From DASPKM01 sp035628135 (GTDB lineage: Bacteria > Bacteroidota > Bacteroidia > Chitinophagales > Chitinophagaceae), in contig DASPKM010000010.1 in the NCBI GenBank assembly GCA_035628135.1, forward strand, positions 124,001 through 188,000: a stretch of 64,000 nt of DNA, given 5' to 3'. Within the stretch, counting starts at the first letter, position 1, and each line of letters begins with the position of its first letter. Of this stretch, positions 60,505 through 64,000 are shown one piece after another. A program made the position numbers and the translations under genes. The notes under the pieces were generated by a model. It had not been told where the DNA came from and did not search any database. It saw only the letters and a program-made list of their open reading frames with translations.

Positions 60505-60961
60505 GGCGGACTTTTTCCCAATACTTCCGGTGTACGTACAGCATGCCGAACGACTCCCCATGGTGCTTATCGAGGTGTTTGTGGTGCATTTTATGCGCCC
60601 ACCGTATGGCCCTTACATAAGTGTTGCGCGAATGCGTAAACCATTTAAAGCGCTGGTGAATGATAACATCGTGCACCAGGAAATACGCAAAGCCATAGGC
60701 CATGATGCCGAAGCCAATGGCCTGCAGCCAATACATGTCTCTGAGCGTTCCGAAGAGAATGCACAAAAAGCTGGGCACGGCAAAGATGACGAAGAATGCA
60801 TCGTTTTTTTCAAAAAAGCCGGGGCGGGTATTGTGATGGTCTTCGTGCAGATACCATAAAAATCCATGCATCACAAATTTGTGCGTTGCCCACGTAATGG
60901 CTTCCATCAGGCAAAAAGTGCCAATCAATATCGCTATGTAAATAAGCCAATCCATATACAT
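60482..60961 (-). CDS. crtZ: Beta-carotene hydroxylase (CrtZ type)
   Basis: The 159-residue membrane di-iron enzyme adds 3-hydroxyl groups to beta-carotene, giving zeaxanthin. The histidine clusters are H27-x4-H32 (THKFVMH), H39-x2-HH (HEDHH), HDVIIHQ and HKMHHKH. Hydrophobic helices lie between them. The start ATG overlaps the idi stop (TGATG), a coupling signal; a second ATG is six bases on. The clusters are complete, so the enzyme should be active. Confidence 0.93.
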   Translation of the reverse strand: MYMDWLIYIAILIGTFCLMEAITWATHKFVMHGFLWYLHEDHHNTRPGFFEKNDAFFVIFAVPSFLCILFGTLRDMYWLQAIGFGIMAYGFAYFLVHDVIIHQRFKWFTHSRNTYVRAIRWAHKMHHKHLDKHHGESFGMLYVHRKYWEKVRRDKKLAK

Positions 60962-61497
60962 CAATTCTGTAATTCCAATTTGTTTTTGATCAGCCATTTC
61001 TCCAACAGGGGAAAGGCAATGTGGAACCATGCGGTGAATGTTTCCGGCCGCGTGGCCAGTTCCTGCCTTACCGCTTCCATCGGGAGGTGGCGGAATTCCG
61101 ATACCTCTTCACTGTTCGGTTCTATCTGACCGTTGTACACGCCCAGGTAAACATGGTCATATTCGTGCTCTGTAAGGCCATTGTCGAATTCGGCCCGGTA
61201 CGTAAAGTCGAACACTTTGAGCAATGCCGCTGTAAAACCCATTTCTTCCTGCAGCCTGCGCACGGCGGCTAAATCGGTTTCTTCGCCGGGCGCGGGATGG
61301 CTGCAACAGGCATTGGTCCACAATCCGCCGCTGTGGTATTTGTGCGCTGCACGCCGCTGCAACAACATTTCACCTCTGCCATTAAAGATAAAAATGCTGA
61401 AGGCCCTGTGCAGCACACCCTGCCGGTGAGCCTCTATCTTATCCATAACGTCTACCTGCTCGTCGTTTTCGTTTACTAATATTACCTGGTCGCTCAT
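60961..61497 (-). CDS. idi: Isopentenyl-diphosphate isomerase, type 1
   Basis: The 178-residue Nudix-fold enzyme interconverts IPP and DMAPP, supplying the primer for C40 carotenoids. The catalytic cysteine is in LWTNACCSHPAPGE, the Nudix-like segment is AVRRLQEEMGF, and the second conserved acid is in EHEYDHVYLG. The length is typical. It sits between crtB and crtZ; the 70-base gap to crtB contains a GTCATT-type repeat. Confidence 0.95.
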   Translation of the reverse strand: MSDQVILVNENDEQVDVMDKIEAHRQGVLHRAFSIFIFNGRGEMLLQRRAAHKYHSGGLWTNACCSHPAPGEETDLAAVRRLQEEMGFTAALLKVFDFTYRAEFDNGLTEHEYDHVYLGVYNGQIEPNSEEVSEFRHLPMEAVRQELATRPETFTAWFHIAFPLLEKWLIKNKLELQN

Positions 61498-61500
61498 GTA

Positions 61501-61566
61501 TTGGTCATTGAGTCATTAAGTCATTAGGTCAATAGGGTATTAATTAACATTTAATGACCCAATGAG
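61501..61566. repeat. GTCATT-type intergenic repeat, copy 3, inside the carotenoid operon
   Basis: The gap between crtB and idi holds GGTCATTGAGTCATTAAG, TCATTAGGTCAATAGGG and, after an AT-rich centre, TTTAATGACCCAATGA. The arms are partly complementary. The same words occur at 3632-3703 and 9650-9734. Here it lies between co-directional genes, so it could attenuate the distal genes. Confidence 0.6.
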
Positions 61567-61567
61567 G

Positions 61568-62404
61568 TTAAATCAATTTCAGTTGGTTCTTTACGCCGGC
61601 CCTTACGAGTATCATCGCCTTCCGGTATGCCGGTATGCGTATCCTTTCTTCCATGATGCGCGCGGGCTGCACCCGCTTTATTTTTTTAAATAAGGACAGG
61701 TAGTATTTATATGCAACATATACGCCAAACCTTGCCTTCCAGGGTAATTGCAAAATGCCGCGGTAAGCGTGCTGGAAATCTTTCGCAATGTCATCCTCCA
61801 CTTGTTTTTTCATTCCGGGCGTAAAGTTCCTGAAGTCAACACCAGGGAAATACGTTCTATTCAAGACCTGGTAATCGGCCTTTACATCCCTTAAAAAATT
61901 CACTTTTTGAAAAGCGGCCCCCAGCGATTGGGCATATGGCTTCAACCTTTCGTACATACCCTTATTGCCTTCGCAAAATATGCAAAGGCACATCAATCCC
62001 ACTACTTCGGCGCTTCCATAAATATAGTCCGCGTACTGCTGGTCATTGTAATATTGCTGGTGCAGGTCCATTTCCATGCTGCTAAAGAAAGCGCGTATCA
62101 GTGCATGGTCAATATCGAATGCATGCACGGTAGATTGAAAGCTGTGCAATATAGGGTTCAGGCTCAGCTTCCTTGCAATAGCATCGAATGTTTCCTGTTG
62201 AAATTGCTGTAGCAGCGCCGCTTTGTCGTGCCCGTGAAAAGTATCCACGATCTCGTCTGCAAAGCGGACAAAGCCATATATATCATAAATAGGTCCCTGC
62301 AGGTCGCGATGCAGCAACCTTACCGAGGATGAGAACGATGAACTGTATGTTTCGGTTGTAATGCGGCTGCATTCCCGCGAAACGCTATGGAACAAGTGCA
62401 TCAT
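61568..62404 (-). CDS. crtB: Phytoene synthase
   Basis: The 278-residue squalene/phytoene synthase joins two geranylgeranyl diphosphates to phytoene. The Asp-rich motifs are D50-E-I-V-D54 and L-R-D173-x3-D177 (RDVKAD), with GSAEVVGLMC between them. An ATG at 62401 is an alternative start. It lies 11 bases after the crtI stop in the carotenoid operon. Confidence 0.95.
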   Translation of the reverse strand: MMHLFHSVSRECSRITTETYSSSFSSSVRLLHRDLQGPIYDIYGFVRFADEIVDTFHGHDKAALLQQFQQETFDAIARKLSLNPILHSFQSTVHAFDIDHALIRAFFSSMEMDLHQQYYNDQQYADYIYGSAEVVGLMCLCIFCEGNKGMYERLKPYAQSLGAAFQKVNFLRDVKADYQVLNRTYFPGVDFRNFTPGMKKQVEDDIAKDFQHAYRGILQLPWKARFGVYVAYKYYLSLFKKIKRVQPARIMEERIRIPAYRKAMILVRAGVKNQLKLI

Positions 62405-62415
62405 GGTTGTACAAT

Positions 62416-63888
62416 TTATGTAAAATGCTTCAACACTTCCCGCGCAGCTACTTCTCCGCTGATAAGGCTGGGCGGAACACCAGGCCCCGGAACGGTCAGC
62501 TGCCCTGCATAAAAAAGATTTTTAATTTTTTTACTGCGGCAGCTCGGGCGGAAAATGGCGGTTTGCGACAAAGTATTCGCAAGGCCGTAAGCATTTCCTT
62601 TGAATGAATTGTATTCGCGCAAAAAATCGGTGTACGCGAACGTTTTTTTAAAAACAATAGAATGTTTGATTGGCTCCCCAATGCGTTGTTCAAAACGCCG
62701 GATGATCTGGTCAAAATAATGATCACGCAATTGCTCCGTATCACCGGCCAATCCCGCGGCAACAGGTACAAGGAAAACAAGGTTCTCATGACCGGGAGGG
62801 GCCACTGTATCATCGGTAACAGACGACACGCTCACGTAAAACAGGGGATCTTCGGGCCAGGTTCGCGTGGTATAAATTTCTTTCGCGTGCTGTTCGAAGT
62901 TTACATCGAAAAAAAGAGAATGATGCCGGACGTCCTTCAGTTTTTTATCGATACCCACATAATACAACAGGCAGGAAGGGGCCATCAATTTCTTGTCCCA
63001 ATATGCAGTAGAGTAGCTGCGGTGGTCTTCGGGCAATAGATTGTTTTCGATGAAATGATAGTCCGCGCCGCCAATGACCACGTCTGCCGCATATTCATTT
63101 TTATCGGTCACCACTTTGCGCGCCGCGTGGCTGTCTAAAACTATCTGTTGCACGGTTTCGTCGAAATGAAATTGCACACCGAGTTCCATGGCTAGTTGGT
63201 GCATGCCGTTGACCACGCTGTACATTCCACCCTGCGGGTACCAGGTGCCGCCGATGATGTCCGCATAGTTCATCAAACTGTATAATGCGGGCGTGTCTTC
63301 GGGCAGTGCGCCCAGGAACAATACGGGAAATTCCATCAACTGTCGAAGCCGCGGATGTGTAAAATGGCGGGCTATGTGTTTTTTGATAGATGAAAAAACA
63401 TTGAGGCGGAAGAAACCACTGATCACATCCCAATCGATGAACTCAGCAAGCGACAAACCCGGCTTGTGCACGAGCTTATTGATCCCTATCGCGTATTTAT
63501 AAGCAGCTTCTTTGATAAAAAGGTCCAACTGCCTTCCTGCACCGGGTTCGATGGATTCAAATAATTGCCTTAACGAAGCGTAATCGGCGGGCAAATCGGT
63601 GGTATCATTATCCCAATACACGCGGTACGAGGGGTTCAACCGTTGCAGCGCATAATAGTCGGTAACTTTTTTACCGAATTGCTGAAAATACCGTTCGAAC
63701 ACATCCGGCATCCAGTACCAGCTCGGCCCCATATCGAAGCTGAACCCGTTTTCCTGCAAACGCCTCGCTCTTCCCCCGGGTGTAAGGTGCTTTTCAATCA
63801 CCCTGACATCCCATCCCTCTTTGGCCATGAACGATGCGGCGGATAATCCCGCAAACCCACTACCTATTATGATGACTTTCTTCGGCAA
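62416..63888 (-). CDS. crtI: Phytoene desaturase
   Basis: The 490-residue FAD enzyme converts phytoene to lycopene. The dinucleotide fold is KVIIIGSGFAGLSAASFMA, followed by TPGGRARRL. The C-terminal part carries NLFYAGQLTVPGPGVPPSLI and SGEVAARE. The only start before the FAD motif is TTG at 63888, as no ATG or GTG lies upstream in frame without crossing into the sigma gene. It is the first carotenoid gene, 21 bases after an ECF sigma gene on the same strand. Confidence 0.95.
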   Translation of the reverse strand: MPKKVIIIGSGFAGLSAASFMAKEGWDVRVIEKHLTPGGRARRLQENGFSFDMGPSWYWMPDVFERYFQQFGKKVTDYYALQRLNPSYRVYWDNDTTDLPADYASLRQLFESIEPGAGRQLDLFIKEAAYKYAIGINKLVHKPGLSLAEFIDWDVISGFFRLNVFSSIKKHIARHFTHPRLRQLMEFPVLFLGALPEDTPALYSLMNYADIIGGTWYPQGGMYSVVNGMHQLAMELGVQFHFDETVQQIVLDSHAARKVVTDKNEYAADVVIGGADYHFIENNLLPEDHRSYSTAYWDKKLMAPSCLLYYVGIDKKLKDVRHHSLFFDVNFEQHAKEIYTTRTWPEDPLFYVSVSSVTDDTVAPPGHENLVFLVPVAAGLAGDTEQLRDHYFDQIIRRFEQRIGEPIKHSIVFKKTFAYTDFLREYNSFKGNAYGLANTLSQTAIFRPSCRSKKIKNLFYAGQLTVPGPGVPPSLISGEVAAREVLKHFT

Positions 63889-63909
63889 GCAATTTTGGTT
63901 TGTGTGCGG

Positions 63910-64000
63910 CTATCTTTCAATTTGCACTTTCAATAGTTTTCGTGCGAAATGAATGCGGCTTTTAATGGTTCCAAGGGGTTCGCGGAGCATGTCGGCAATT
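63910..64000 (-). CDS. ECF sigma factor, C-terminal fragment at the window edge
   Basis: Thirty codons are visible, ending at the TAG at 63910-63912: IADMLREPLGTIKSRIHFAR then KLLKVQIER. This is a sigma region 4.2 helix-turn-helix (E/A-I-A-x-x-L-x-x-P-x-G-T-x-K-S-R-I). It lies 21 bases before crtI on the same strand. An ECF sigma next to carotenoid genes suggests light- or stress-dependent pigment synthesis, as in known CarQ/sigma-controlled crt clusters. The rest lies beyond the window. Confidence 0.85.
   Translation of the reverse strand, partial: IADMLREPLGTIKSRIHFARKLLKVQIER

Overview
The window looks like chromosome of a Bacteroidota bacterium, most likely in or near the family Chitinophagaceae. 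The grounds are several proteins ending in type IX secretion (T9SS) sorting domains, TonB receptors with an N-terminal carboxypeptidase-regulatory-like domain, a DUF5690 protein, split transketolase, an atpB-E-F-H-A gene order, and promoters of the Bacteroidota form TTG-N18..22-TAnnTTTG. No phage, insertion sequence or CRISPR was seen. Most genes are housekeeping or envelope genes in short operons.

Layout. 0-10 kb: a truncated Asp-box propeller protein, pdxA, a LolA-like protein, an ABC-2 exporter pair, a T9SS protein, and a small operon of two paralogous membrane proteins with a winged-helix regulator. 10-17 kb: a TonB receptor operon and two paralogous T9SS proteins. 17-25 kb: the ATP synthase atpBEFHA operon with its own promoter, an MsbA-type exporter, and a large secreted protein whose C-terminus resembles a caspase/gingipain-type cysteine peptidase. 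25-39 kb: a two-component system and what reads as a phosphate-acquisition island (PhoD phosphatase, beta-helix lipoprotein, TonB receptor, OprO/OprP-type porin, DUF47/PhoU-like protein, Pit transporter). 39-49 kb: rfbA and galE, small enzymes, a three-tRNA operon, half a transketolase, and an ECF sigma factor with a probable anti-sigma factor. 49-55 kb: the rod-shape operon mreB-mreC-mreD-mrdA-rodA. 55-64 kb: an MFS transporter, a second PhoD phosphatase, and a zeaxanthin-type carotenoid operon (sigma factor-crtI-crtB-idi-crtZ-crtY).

The most unusual observation is at 43.56-44.02 kb. A perfect promoter is followed by a 29-codon ORF with 11 serine and 3 tyrosine codons, covering all six serine codons. 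Next comes a 12-bp terminator ending directly against tRNA-Ser(UGA), tRNA-Ser(GCU) and tRNA-Tyr(GUA). The leader can be drawn as competing 1:2, 2:3 and 3:4 pairings, as in amino-acid operon attenuation, but here the regulated products would be the tRNAs that decode the leader. I know of no described system of this kind, and the folding is by hand only.

Other points of interest are a shared 6-N5-6 direct repeat upstream of the phosphate-island promoters, -7 elements lying directly against start codons (nearly leaderless mRNAs), duplicated T9SS genes that share UTR modules, a recurrent GTCATT-type intergenic repeat, and several small genes of 29 to 48 codons.
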